Below, piece by piece: positions 1 to 11,657 of a DNA stretch of 16,384 nucleotides; positions within the stretch are counted from its first letter, which is position 1, and every line of letters begins with the position of its first letter. A program made the position numbers and the translations under genes. The stretch is from positions 1-16,384 of the forward strand of contig RBNI01003223.1 of assembly GCA_003990745.1 (NCBI GenBank), written 5' to 3'. The notes beneath the pieces were generated by a model. It saw nothing but the letters and a program-made list of their open reading frames with translations, did no database searches and was not told the origin of the DNA. Origin of the DNA: Jimgerdemannia flammicorona (taxonomy: Eukaryota; Mucoromycota; Endogonomycetes; Endogonales; Endogonaceae).

Positions 1-103
1 TTTTTTCTTGGCTTTCGGAGGCTTGAGGTGTAGCCATTCAAACTCAGGAGGCGCATCCGTTGTCTTAATGCGGTATTTCTCACCAACTGTTTTTCCTGCT
101 TAG
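1..103 (+). other. Probable 3' part of an intron of the ABC transporter gene
   Basis: This stretch ends in a pyrimidine-rich run followed by TAG at 101-103, directly before the first exon I can read. The reading frame of that exon needs one base carried over from an earlier exon. None of the three frames in 1-103 supplies an open run with a donor in that phase. I therefore read it as intron, with the earlier exons lying to the left of the window. A short exon hidden near the edge cannot be excluded. Confidence 0.5.
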
Positions 104-3293
<3,190 letters not shown>

Positions 3294-3297
3294 TATT

Positions 3298-3406
3298 TTC
3301 GGGGGTCTCAAATAGACATTCATTTTCTGCCACGCAAATTATTTATCTCGTTTTTGATGGTGAGATACCAGTCAGTATAAACATCTTCGGGTCTCAAATG
3401 GACATT
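3298..3406 (+). repeat. Short direct repeat downstream of the ABC stop codon
   Basis: The segments at 3298-3320 and 3386-3406 share TTCGGG..TCTCAAATRGACATT, about 88 bp apart. They differ by two extra G residues and one A/G change. The second copy runs almost directly into the 27-nt T tract. It may be a small local duplication in the 3' UTR. Confidence 0.8.
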
Positions 3407-3457
3407 TTGCTTTTTTTTTTTTTTTTTTTTTTTTTTTCGGACCAGTGTAAATTAACC

Positions 3458-3463
3458 AATAAA
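3458..3463 (+). terminator. Possible poly(A) signal AATAAA for the ABC transporter gene
   Basis: An exact AATAAA lies about 165 nt after the ABC stop codon. Fungal 3' signals are degenerate, so this is only a candidate. Confidence 0.3.
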
Positions 3464-3491
3464 CACCTGCCCGCAATGTCCTCCTGTTGGA

Positions 3492-3519
3492 TTGTGGTGT
3501 CCATTTGTGGACACCACAA
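3492..3519. repeat. Perfect 12-bp hairpin with 4-nt loop
   Basis: The arm at 3492-3503 (TTGTGGTGTCCA) is exactly complementary to 3508-3519, with loop TTTG. It lies in the gap between two convergent genes. It could form a stem in either 3' UTR or be chance. No T run follows it as in a bacterial terminator. Confidence 0.8.
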
Positions 3520-3644
3520 ACCCGACCCATCGTGCACGCTTTGGTGGCCCTGCGAAGAGCTACTGGGTTGTATTTTGGTTACTTTGTGATCTGGCAAGTT
3601 ATATGATTCACATTGGGCATAATAGAATTTTTAACAAGAACATG

Positions 3645-5057
3645 TTACGCTGCGAAAAATCCGAGTTTCTCCACATGCTCGCCACGAGCCCGTCTGGCGT
3701 TAAAATCGATCTCTTCTCGTTCTAGTTGGTCGTCTAACTGTTTTATGAGCGATTGCCCGAGGGACTTGGCCGTCTGTTGAGTTCCGCATGCATAATTAGG
3801 TTTGGAAGACCGTGCGGCCGATGGCTGGATAAATGCAAGCAATTATGTGTACACACCTGAACCATCTCAGTCAGCAGACTCGGCTCAATTCCGCCGTCTG
3901 CGCTCTTCTGAAGCCCGCAGAGATGCCCCTTCCTGTTCACGGCAACGACCAGCTTGGCTTCCGTGCACAGTTCCTCTAGCGGCGTTGCGTCGATGATGTA
4001 ACGAGAGCCGATCTGCTCTCCAAACACCAACCCCCGCACCCCCGCCCCCGCCCAAAAAAAAAAAAAACACCAAGACAAACGTATATATCTCAGAGCCGTC
4101 AACAACACGGTGACTGGCAAAACAAAGAAAGCATACCGACTCAACGACTTCATTGAATCAGTTTCATCGTGTTTGAAGAAAAAATCACCTTGTTTAGCGT
4201 GATGCCGATAGGCACGTGATCCCACCCCTCGATTCGCTCGGCGCTCTCCACATCATCCAGCAATTCGAACTCGAACTGGCCGTCGCCGAGATCTTGAACG
4301 ATGGTTTTGGGGACCCGTGTGTTGAAGAGGGCGGCACGGGTCGCGATGAAGATGGCGTCGAGTAGATTGCCCGCAGAGTCCAAAATCTAAATTCGTGGGA
4401 AATTTGCCAGCAAAGAGGAAAAGACAATTGATAACCTCAAACGACCGAAAAAGAGAAACGCATTTTGAGATACATGCAAGAAGAAAATCTATTAAATAAT
4501 AATAATAAGGCAAACTTACGATGGCGTCGATGTATACGACCCAGCACTGCTGGCCTTGGATGATGCACAGTTTTTCGAGATTGAGGCCACCCTGCGCACC
4601 ATTCAGAACTCGCTCGAGTGCCTGAGTCAACTCGTTATTCAGTTCATCCGCGCCGCGACCTTCAAATTGCTGCGAAGCACTTGGAGAGCTTTGCCAATGA
4701 AGGATGAGAGAGTGTATCTCAAAAAAGTCAGGGTAGCCACTCCACAGCAAAAGAAAAAACAGACGGCGGGTTACGGCCCTTGCTTCATGTCACTTACCAT
4801 TCAACATTGCATACAACCTTTCCTCTATTACCAGCGCTGTCAATGTCGACCTGCCCAATCTCCACCTTCACGCCGACGAGGACGTCGGTGCCTTCCCCCA
4901 GACGACACCTCGCGCTACCGCTCGTTTGAGAGATCAGGCCGGTCTCTAGGACAATTTGACGGTAATCCAGACGAGTGCGACCGTCGGCGCGAAGATTTGC
5001 TTGGACAGACTTTGTGATGTAATCGCGCTCAGAAGGGGATATGAGAGGGGCAGGCAT
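3645..5057 (-). CDS. rrp42: Exosome complex subunit Rrp42 (RNase PH fold, EXOSC7 ortholog)
   Basis: This is a subunit of the nine-subunit RNA exosome core, the ring that threads RNA to the Rrp44/Rrp6 nucleases in nucleus and cytoplasm. Exons on the minus strand: 5057-4798, 4688-4520, 4386-4189, 4012-3857 and 3773-3645; 912 nt, 303 aa, close to the usual length of about 290-300. The start MPAPLISPSERDYI sits in a good context (A at -3). The N-terminal part has RADGRTRLDYR, then TSGSARCRLGEGTDVLVGVK, the RNase PH entry. The second exon restores ECSPSASQQFEGRG, a hallmark of Rrp42, then the CWVVYIDAI strand. The third gives LDSAGNLLDA and AALFNTRVPK, and the fourth IIDATPLEE and VVAVNRKG. The C-terminal helix is rich in Gln, Glu and Leu. 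By family knowledge, eukaryotic exosome-ring RNase PH subunits are catalytically inactive. Intron 4013-4188 carries a G-rich tract. Confidence 0.93.
4031..4067 (-). other. G-quadruplex motif plus T14 tract in an rrp42 intron (sense strand)
   Basis: Read on the minus strand, which is the rrp42 sense strand, 4067-4054 is fourteen T residues. They are followed by four G runs at 4053-4031 (GGG, GGGGG, GGGGG, GGGGG) separated by C, C and TGC. This meets the usual G4 rule of four runs of at least three G with loops of 1-7 nt. It lies about 20 nt before the 3' splice site that opens the fourth exon at 4012. Confidence 0.8.
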
Positions 5058-6085
5058 GGTTCCGGGATGGGAGAGACGAAAGAGAAGGGTCAGTAGTGTG
5101 GTGCAAATAAAATAAGGCAGTCACTCACTCAAGCCACAGACGCGACTGGGTGGTGCACCGCGCTGTTGACCCAGCGGTTGCATGTGAAGATTGTTTGTTG
5201 GTCAACCGCCACCTTCCCATTCGAGTAATGCATGACAGCCATTGCTTGAGCCATCAATAATGTCAAAAAGATTTTTTTTTTTTTTTTTCATACGGTTGCT
5301 GTCCCATGGCCCAATTGGCCCAATTGTACATGCGGCGGAGAGCACGGGTTATATTTGCAATTTAATGGTTTGTGTGATGTGAGCGGCAACACTCCGCGCT
5401 CTTGTGCATATATTAGATATATTAGGCATCCTCCTGATATAAATGTAAGCGCACGTCCCGAAACTGATTCCCTTCCTTCCGTGTCCTACCCGTGTGGGAA
5501 CCAAACTGCTGATAGATAATATGAGGCGAAGTTTATTAAAAAGTACCTTATGGCCTATCTGGATTGGTACCTTTTTGCCTTCCGAGGATTTATTATGTAT
5601 GGTATGTAGGGTGTGGTATAGTGGGGTGAGGGGTTGAATTTGATATGTATGTTGCTCGGAATGTACAAAACCCAACACGTGAGATTTTCGCTGTAAACAA
5701 AAGATTGCGACCCCTGTCGTAATTATAGAATGGAGCATCCCATGTCCGCCGGCTGCCTCTCGGTTGCCCGTAGAATCAACTTTTGCCACCAGCGGAAGGT
5801 GTCGGGTTTGAGTCATATATTTTTTTTCCCTGAATATTCGAGTGGCTGCGGTCGGGTCAGATTGCCAAATTGCCACACGCTATCTGCGCAGCTCCTGTGT
5901 CAGTGGCGACCTCGTGTGGTGGGTGGTGCTGCGGCAAACGGGTAAACCGAAAGTGGCAACTTGCATTCCCAACGCCCGAAAGACAGTCGGCCGAATTGAC
6001 TAAATTGGTCACGTAGTCGCGATATTTAAAGGCTGACACCAAATGCGACCAGAGAATCAACGCCTCTCTTCTTTCAACAATAGCA
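5058..6085. promoter_or_regulatory. Divergent promoter region between rrp42 and the MSP gene
   Basis: About 1 kb separates the two start codons, which face away from each other, so it should hold both promoters. I see a T17 tract at 5272-5288, a twofold GCCCAATTG repeat near 5305-5325, one CACGTG E-box at 5676-5681 and a TATA-like element close to the MSP gene. The ORFs in this stretch (for example 5349-5876 on the minus strand) have no recognisable domain and I do not call them genes. Confidence 0.6.
6023..6030 (+). promoter_or_regulatory. TATA-like element upstream of the MSP gene
   Basis: TATTTAAA lies 56 nt before the ATG at 6086. The spacing would allow a short 5' leader. An out-of-frame ATG at 6043 lies between the box and the start codon. 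It would open an overlapping uORF to 6231 if transcription starts upstream of it. Confidence 0.4.
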
Positions 6086-7153
6086 ATGCCGCTCTCCATC
6101 ACTCCGGGCAAGCTTCACCTTACATCGAACTCGACAACAGCGCATATAAAGCTGTGCAACACCGCGCAGCACATCACGTACTTCAAGATCTTCATTTCGG
6201 GTACCGATTCCCCTCTGGTAGTCAAACCTAGTTACGGCTACGTGGAGGGCTTCTCAGATATGGACCTTGTTGTCAGTGTGAAGCCCACGGTGAACCTTGA
6301 TGGTCACATCGATTCGACTGGGATAAAAATCTGTTGGGCTCAGTTGCCGCGACAGTCGGCCATCGAGCGATGGGCGGCAACGCAGACCAAACCCGAACAG
6401 TTGAGAAGCTTGGTGCCCACACTTCTCGAGCGGGCTGCCCGCAAAGTTTGCCTTGGAAATGTCGTCCTCGCAGAAGAAATCGTCAAGGCGTACATTGGCA
6501 AGTCCTCCCCCATACAACAACACCACACCCGCTTAACCAGCTCCGAATTCATATCAAAGGCGGTTTCGTCGCCATCCACCTTGTCCACAACGGCCCGCCC
6601 GTCCACCGCGCCAACACAACCCAGCCTCGTATCCGCAATCTCACCGAGAGGTCACCGCTGCCTGAAGATTACACCAGACGACGCAATACGATTCTCGCCT
6701 TCATCCACCGGCCAGTCAACGGCCACTCTCCGCCTTTGGAACATGAGCCCCACCCACACCGTAGTTTATCATATCCTAGCCAAGACATCGGAAACACCCG
6801 AGGTGGTAGTCCGTCCAAGTTGGGGCATTCTCGAGCCCTGCACGTACCTCGAGGTCAAAGTGACGTCACAATCCAAGATGCCACCTGGGGGATCCGCAAA
6901 AGCGGCAATGTGGCACGATCTATTGGTGGTCAAGTTCGTCGAAGTCGAACCCTATTCTCCCGCGGAACGATGGCTTAAAACAGCGGCGAGAGATGCGGAC
7001 GCGCGGGTTTTGGTGGCGGGTCTGATGGCGGTGGAAGGGGTAGTTGTTCACGAGAAAACCGTTGGACTTGGGTTGGAGGATGTTCGGGTTCTACCTTGCT
7101 CGTCAAACCTTTGGCGGCATTCTTCGCGGTTGCCGCAGGTGTTATTGTCATAA
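6086..7153 (+). CDS. Intronless protein with two MSP (major sperm protein/VAP-like) domains
   Basis: 355 aa in one uninterrupted exon. Domain 1 covers about residues 3-88: LSITPGKLHL, then IKLCNTAQHITYFKI, then VVKPSYGYVEG. Domain 2 covers about 192-288: CLKITPDDAIRFSP, then ATLRLWNMSPTHTVVYHI, then VVVRPSWGILEPCTYLEVKV. Both show the MSP pattern of an N-terminal xITP, a central N-x-(T/S) strand turn and a (K/R)P-x-x-G-x-(I/V)-(E/L) turn. A Ser/Thr/Pro-rich linker (about 140-190) joins them. MSP domains of the VAP type bind FFAT-like peptides at ER contact sites; others act in cytoskeletal assembly. Unlike VAP/Scs2 there is no coiled coil followed by a C-terminal membrane helix, so this one should be soluble. 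Whether either domain keeps the FFAT-binding basic residues cannot be settled by eye. The absence of introns contrasts with every neighbour and could reflect retroposition or intron loss. Confidence 0.8.
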   Translation: MPLSITPGKLHLTSNSTTAHIKLCNTAQHITYFKIFISGTDSPLVVKPSYGYVEGFSDMDLVVSVKPTVNLDGHIDSTGIKICWAQLPRQSAIERWAATQTKPEQLRSLVPTLLERAARKVCLGNVVLAEEIVKAYIGKSSPIQQHHTRLTSSEFISKAVSSPSTLSTTARPSTAPTQPSLVSAISPRGHRCLKITPDDAIRFSPSSTGQSTATLRLWNMSPTHTVVYHILAKTSETPEVVVRPSWGILEPCTYLEVKVTSQSKMPPGGSAKAAMWHDLLVVKFVEVEPYSPAERWLKTAARDADARVLVAGLMAVEGVVVHEKTVGLGLEDVRVLPCSSNLWRHSSRLPQVLLS

Positions 7154-7369
7154 AGGAAGTATAGCACGAAAAAAAGTATTAATAATGTATCACTGTAAAT
7201 AAGACAACCATACTGGCGCGACGGTCCATTAAACCCATTATTTTAAAAATTAAAAGCTCTTATAATTGCTCATTGGCCTTCGTTTGCCACAATTCGACTA
7301 TTACGACCTCCTTGTCCGCCACATACAACATTGCCTTCAAGGCCCATTCAGACAAGAACCCGAGTCCCG

Positions 7370-7609
7370 ATGCCGCCCTATGATATGCTCTCTGGCACCC
7401 AGGTCAAGCTCGCCTGCACTGACTTGGTCAAGGCGCTCGTGGCTAAGAACAGCTGTGGCGCTGCCGGAAACGCGAGGCTCTTGGTAGCTAACGAAACTTT
7501 ACGCACTCAATCGACCCACCAACCCTTCACTCGGCCACTACATAACCTTGACGCCCATCATATGTGGCTAGAGAGGGAGATCAGGGGGAGGAAGGAAAAT
7601 GTCGATTGA
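7370..7609 (+). CDS. Orphan small ORF, possible gene fragment, unknown function
   Basis: An open frame of 79 codons starting MPPYDMLSG. The first 40 residues use GC-ending codons like a real coding region (KLACTDLVKALVAKNS is a typical amphipathic helix), while the second half becomes Thr/His/Gln-rich and looks random. I recognise no family. It may be a short gene, one exon of a longer gene, or a decayed remnant. No convincing splice partner was found on either side. Confidence 0.22.
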   Translation: MPPYDMLSGTQVKLACTDLVKALVAKNSCGAAGNARLLVANETLRTQSTHQPFTRPLHNLDAHHMWLEREIRGRKENVD

Positions 7610-7876
7610 CAAAAATTGGTACTTCATCGATTGGGTACTCTAGTTTCACGCCTGCGGGTAACCAGAATATCAAACGTCACTACTGGGCAACAATAAGTTG
7701 GCAGTGGTAGTGCTGATGTTCCGAAGTATTTAATAATTGTACGACCTCAGTTATCTCCACTGATCCACGCAATATGTTGTAGTACGTATATAAATGAGGC
7801 GGAGTTTATTGGAAATGCCTATCAATTTATTTAATGCACGTGGAGGACGCATACGCCACCCGACGTGTTCTGTGTT

Positions 7877-7987
7877 GAGAAGGGAACGCTTGGCATTCTA
7901 AGTCTGAAAACGCGAGAAGGGAACGCTTGGCATTCTAAATCTGAAAACGCGAGAAAGGAACGCTTGGCATTCTAAATCTGAAAACGC
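7877..7987 (+). repeat. Three tandem copies of a 37-bp unit
   Basis: Copies at 7877-7913, 7914-7950 and 7951-7987 start GAGAARGGAACGC and end TCTGAAAACGC. Copy 1 differs from copy 2 by one G/A change, and copy 3 from copy 2 by one G/A change. The array ends 101 bp before the amine oxidase start codon, so it lies in its promoter or 5' UTR. Confidence 0.95.
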
Positions 7988-8088
7988 CGTGTGCAACGTA
8001 TCCACATAGAGTGTTCTGTTGAGCTGACAGCCACCGCTTTGAAGTCATTCACAGAATTTTAAACGGAAACTTCCATCTCTGAACGAAA

Positions 8089-10728
8089 ATGACCAAATTC
8101 GTGACAAAAGTCGTGGTGGTGTAAGCATCGCCCCCTCCGTGCCCTTGGCAGTTTAGCCATTATGATTATAACGTCTGCACGTTTGCCACTTCGGCCCGTC
8201 CTCGAATAACAGACACTATCTTTCATAGTGGCGCCGGTCTTTCTGGCCTACAGGCCGCCCGACTTCTTCACAAGCAAGGTATCGACGTGCATGTAGTTGA
8301 AGCAAGCGAAAGAATTGGTGGGCGCACCAAAGGTCACACCTTTGGCGAGGACGGGAAGGTTGATCTAGGAGGTGCGTTCATGCTTGTTTTTACAGAACAT
8401 TTCGATCAGGGATTTCGAACTTTGCATACTGAAAAAGGCACCACTCTAAATTTAACCCTCCAAGGTCAATGGGTTGGCAGATCTCAGAAGCACATCATCA
8501 AGCTTCTTGAAGAGTTGGACATCTCTCTATATGATCAGTACGTGAAGGGAAATAAGTTACAAGTTCACCCAAAGTATGGCAATAAAACATACACTGGCAC
8601 CATACCTCCCTTGTCGGCTACAGGTAAGTATTTCAGTGAGATTTTGAAATTGAAGCTGTTTGGGCCATTTAACTAAGTTAGTCTTTATATATTTCTCATG
8701 AAAGGGCTGGCTGATCTTCAACTTAATGGCATCAACCGAATTGAACGCCTCATGCAGGGTATCAATATGGATGACCCTTCGCTTTCAGGTAGATATTCAA
8801 CCATCTCTTGTCGGATTTCAATACTTCGCTGTAACGGCCATGAAAGACTTTGTGTGAATTACGATTACCCCTTATCTCATCGCATTCTTTCCGTCTATCC
8901 TTCATAGATAACGCCATCGAATTCGATAACATGACGCTGGAAAGTTTCGCCAATGTACACTGTAAGACGGAGGATGCGAAGCAAACCATCGCGTTGGCTA
9001 CACGAACCCTTTTTGGTGCCGAGCCCGGGGAGATCTCTTTTCTCTTTTTCTTATATTACATGAAGGCCGGTGGTGGTGAGTTATCATTATTATTATTTTG
9101 TGCGAGCTTCGACCTTTAACAAATAGCATTGGACCCTAGGAAAGGAGGGATCACAAAATAAAAAGTGTAGATGTATAGTCAAGTTTGTAACCTGGTTATT
9201 CACTGACGAGCGAGCGCAATTGCTGAATTTAACAACACAACCAGGTTTGACCACCCTGATCTCTTCTAAAGACGGCGCGCAAGAATTCAAGATTAGCAGT
9301 ACCGCATCCTCCATCGCCTTCAGACTGGCCGACGATCTTCCGTCGGATCAAATTCACCTAAAGGCGCCTGCCTCAAGGCTAGTTCAAACCGACACAGGCG
9401 TGACCGTATACACTGGGTATCCAGGCGCGGAAGGTCCAACCATTGAGGCCGATTACGCCATCTTGGCTATTCCACCAAGTCAAGCCGGACATATCAAGTA
9501 TGAGCCAGATATGCCATTTGAGAGAGTTAAGGTAATATCTTTCGGACTACAGACGGTTGCTGTTTGTTTCGAGCTTTGCATGTTTACAAAATATTCCTGT
9601 ATACACACTACTTACCAATTTTATCAGCTTTGCGAGAAAGCTTTTATGGGCGCTATTGTGAAGATATTTGTGCGCTATGTAACTGCTTTTTGGCGTGACG
9701 ACGGTTATGCTGGCGAGACTATTTTTTACGATAGCGATAACGAACTTTCACCAATCAGTATGGTATGCCTGCATTATTAATGTTTTTGACGAGCTTGTAA
9801 GGAAATGCCTAAGCTTGTTGTATCAACCGCAGACTGCAATTGTTAATCCCCCCGTTGCATCCCTCACACAAGGTTGTTGATGGCGGGTCAAAGGACAACA
9901 AAATCAAAGGTTTGGTGGTTTTTGTTTGCGGAAGGCACGCCCATGAGTACACACGAATTGCCCAAGTCAGTTTAGACTTGTTCTTTTGTATTCTACCATT
10001 TGTTCATTTCCATTCGATCTTTTCAGAAACCGGACTATTGCCTGAAAAAGCTTCGGTCAAACCGATATTTATTTTTATCTCTATTAGCAAGATCCCATGA
10101 AAGTTAAGGCCCGCATTCTCACCAAACTAGTGGAATGTTTCGGCGAAAAAGCCAACAACCCCATCGATTGGGTGGCACAAGAGTGGAACACAGTAACGAA
10201 TATGTATGGTGCCTATAGCAACAACCTTCCGCCCGGTTGTTTGTCATTGTTTGGCGATGCCTTGAGGACACCAGTTGGGAGAGTGCATTTTGCGGGTGAG
10301 TAGGCAATTCACGCGTGAGAAAGGGGCTTATGTTATATTGTTGAAGTGTTTGTGGATACAAGTGAATCTCAAATAAGCGGGCCTCTAAATTGAATTCTTT
10401 AACAAAAAATTGTGTCCTATATAAAATAAAATAAAAATGCAGGTACCGAGGCGGCTACTGAAGATGCGGGCTACCTCAGGTAAGTGAAATAGCACTTAAT
10501 TCGTTATCATTGATATTGGTCTTCATGGGTTCACCCCACTCTTTGGCTTATCGTCATAGTGGAGCCCTCCAATCTGCCGAGCGCGCCGCCAATGAAGTTT
10601 CGGAGTGCATTAGAGAGAATACTCCTTGGTTACTCATTGGTGCTCATCAAAATATTCTTGAAGAAAAACGCGCAAGGAAACCGGCGATGCATACACCAGT
10701 CAAGAAAAGTGGTTGTGCAATTTTATGA
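8089..10728 (+). CDS. Flavin-containing monoamine oxidase with a C-terminal CAAX box
   Basis: This FAD enzyme oxidises an amine to an imine (then aldehyde) with release of hydrogen peroxide; the substrate is unknown. Exons: 8089-8120, 8229-8371, 8465-8623, 8705-8788, 8908-9075, 9245-9531, 9628-9762, 9873-9965, 10088-10295, 10443-10479, 10560-10728; 1515 nt, 504 aa, as in MAO-A/B (about 520). FAD site: GAGLSG (12-17), Glu35, RIGGRT (39-44), DLGGQW (about 56-61). The active-site lysine is Lys303 in MGAIVK. The C-terminal FAD motif is VHFAGTEAATEDAGY (433-447). The two cage tyrosines of MAO align with Tyr410 and Tyr447. The MAO Cys that binds FAD covalently aligns with Ala409, so FAD is probably non-covalent. 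In place of the C-terminal membrane helix of mitochondrial MAOs, the chain ends in basic residues and SGCAIL, a CAAX box with Leu last, which favours geranylgeranylation. Start context AAAATGA is good. Confidence 0.9.
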
Positions 10729-11657
10729 TTGAAATTCCGTTATTACGATAGAATGGAAAACCCTGCGAATCCCAGTATCTGTCTCTGATGAATACATATT
10801 GCAGGCAGTTGCTGTTGTCATACATTTTTGTATTGGTGGAATATATTGATACGAACTCACGCTGGTATATACAACTCCGCAAAAATAAATCATAAACATT
10901 CGAACACTCCAGCCTCGAATGATTTTTCAGGCTGAATTAAGAATCCTTTGCTTTGCTCTGAATAGTGAATTTCATGTCAAGTAAATATGACATAACGCAA
11001 ACAAGTCGTCCATTGACTTCGTAACCACTAGATTGTAAGCCCCTTCAAACTGTATGTAAAACACTACCACTTGAAAGCTGATCCATAAAAAGAAAAAGCG
11101 AGAACCCTATGGTGCGTGAGTCCACCATTCCTGGTCTTTCAACCCCTGGTGTATGGGATCCTACAACCTAATTCTGTCACCCGAGGGATGGAATACTACT
11201 TTCTGCACCTGTACGACCAAGGTTTTACCTGTGATCAATTCAGGGGCTTTAACCCCTCATCTCAATTCAGGGAATGTGTATGCATTAGCATCGTGCTCAT
11301 ATTTATCAAAGTTTCGAAAAAACATTACGCTAACTATCTCAGATATTCTATGCGGGGACATATCTATAGTAAGATTAATCTTGGGTGGACCGGCCCAAGA
11401 TAGGAATTGGCTGCGTTTGAGCGACCATGTGTTTACGTTACCTTTGACAGAATTATCTTTCCTCAAAGCTCGAGCCTAATTCATCTTGCCTAGGTACTTC
11501 AGTGTTACGTCTATCGGGCCAATTGCCTCATGCACCATCTCTTCAACAAGTATTTCAAATCATGTCACCTAAACGTTATAAATGCCACGGGTATCGCGTG
11601 GATGCTCCCCATCTTTCTCATTGTTCGGTTTTGGTGCCTTCGTATCATCAAAAAGGC
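10729..11657. other. Intergenic region between the amine oxidase and MFS genes
   Basis: This contains the likely 3' end of the amine oxidase transcript and the promoter of the MFS gene. Overlapping ORFs at 11116-11403 and 11153-11479 have irregular composition, no recognisable domain and no good splice partner, so I leave them out. No TATA box stands out close to the MFS start. Confidence 0.6.
10884..10889 (+). terminator. Possible poly(A) signal AATAAA for the amine oxidase gene
   Basis: An exact AATAAA lies about 156 nt downstream of the stop codon, in an A/T-rich stretch. Candidate only. Confidence 0.3.

Larger units (their letters stand above)
7154..8088. other. Intergenic region between the MSP and amine oxidase genes
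   Basis: This holds the 3' flank of the MSP gene, an orphan ORF (7370-7609), a TATATAAAT element near 7787-7795 that does not precede any gene I recognise closely, and the three 37-bp tandem repeats. The rest shows nothing I can name. Confidence 0.6.

Noticed and set aside
3298..3437. Retroposed element with poly(A) tail and target-site duplication
   Set aside because: The T27 tract has the wrong position relative to the two repeat copies for either orientation, and no element body lies between them.
5349..5876. 175-codon minus-strand ORF in the divergent promoter
   Set aside because: It has irregular composition and no domain, and lies in an A/T-rich promoter stretch between two well-supported genes.
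6334..6978. 214-codon plus-strand ORF overlapping the MSP gene
   Set aside because: It lies in another frame of the MSP coding region. Its His/Arg/Pro-rich composition is that of an off-frame reading.
7877..7987. CRISPR-like array
   Set aside because: The units abut without spacers, and the window is eukaryotic. It is a tandem minisatellite.
8372..8464. Continuous reading of this stretch as amine oxidase coding sequence
   Set aside because: It is open in frame, but removing it as a GT..AG intron joins DLGG to QWVG, the conserved family sequence. Keeping it would insert 31 unrelated residues there.
9763..9872. An exon for TAIVNPPVASLTQ in the amine oxidase, or a frameshift at this point
   Set aside because: Using the acceptor CGCAG at about 9830 would need a second intron of about 21 nt. 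Taking CACAAG at 9872 as acceptor gives one 110-nt intron, keeps phase 0 and restores VVDGGS, so the gene is intact.
11116..11479. Two overlapping ORFs before the MFS gene, as upstream exons
   Set aside because: They lack domain features and a clean donor that would join the MFS N-terminus in frame. The MFS gene already has a plausible ATG at 11658.
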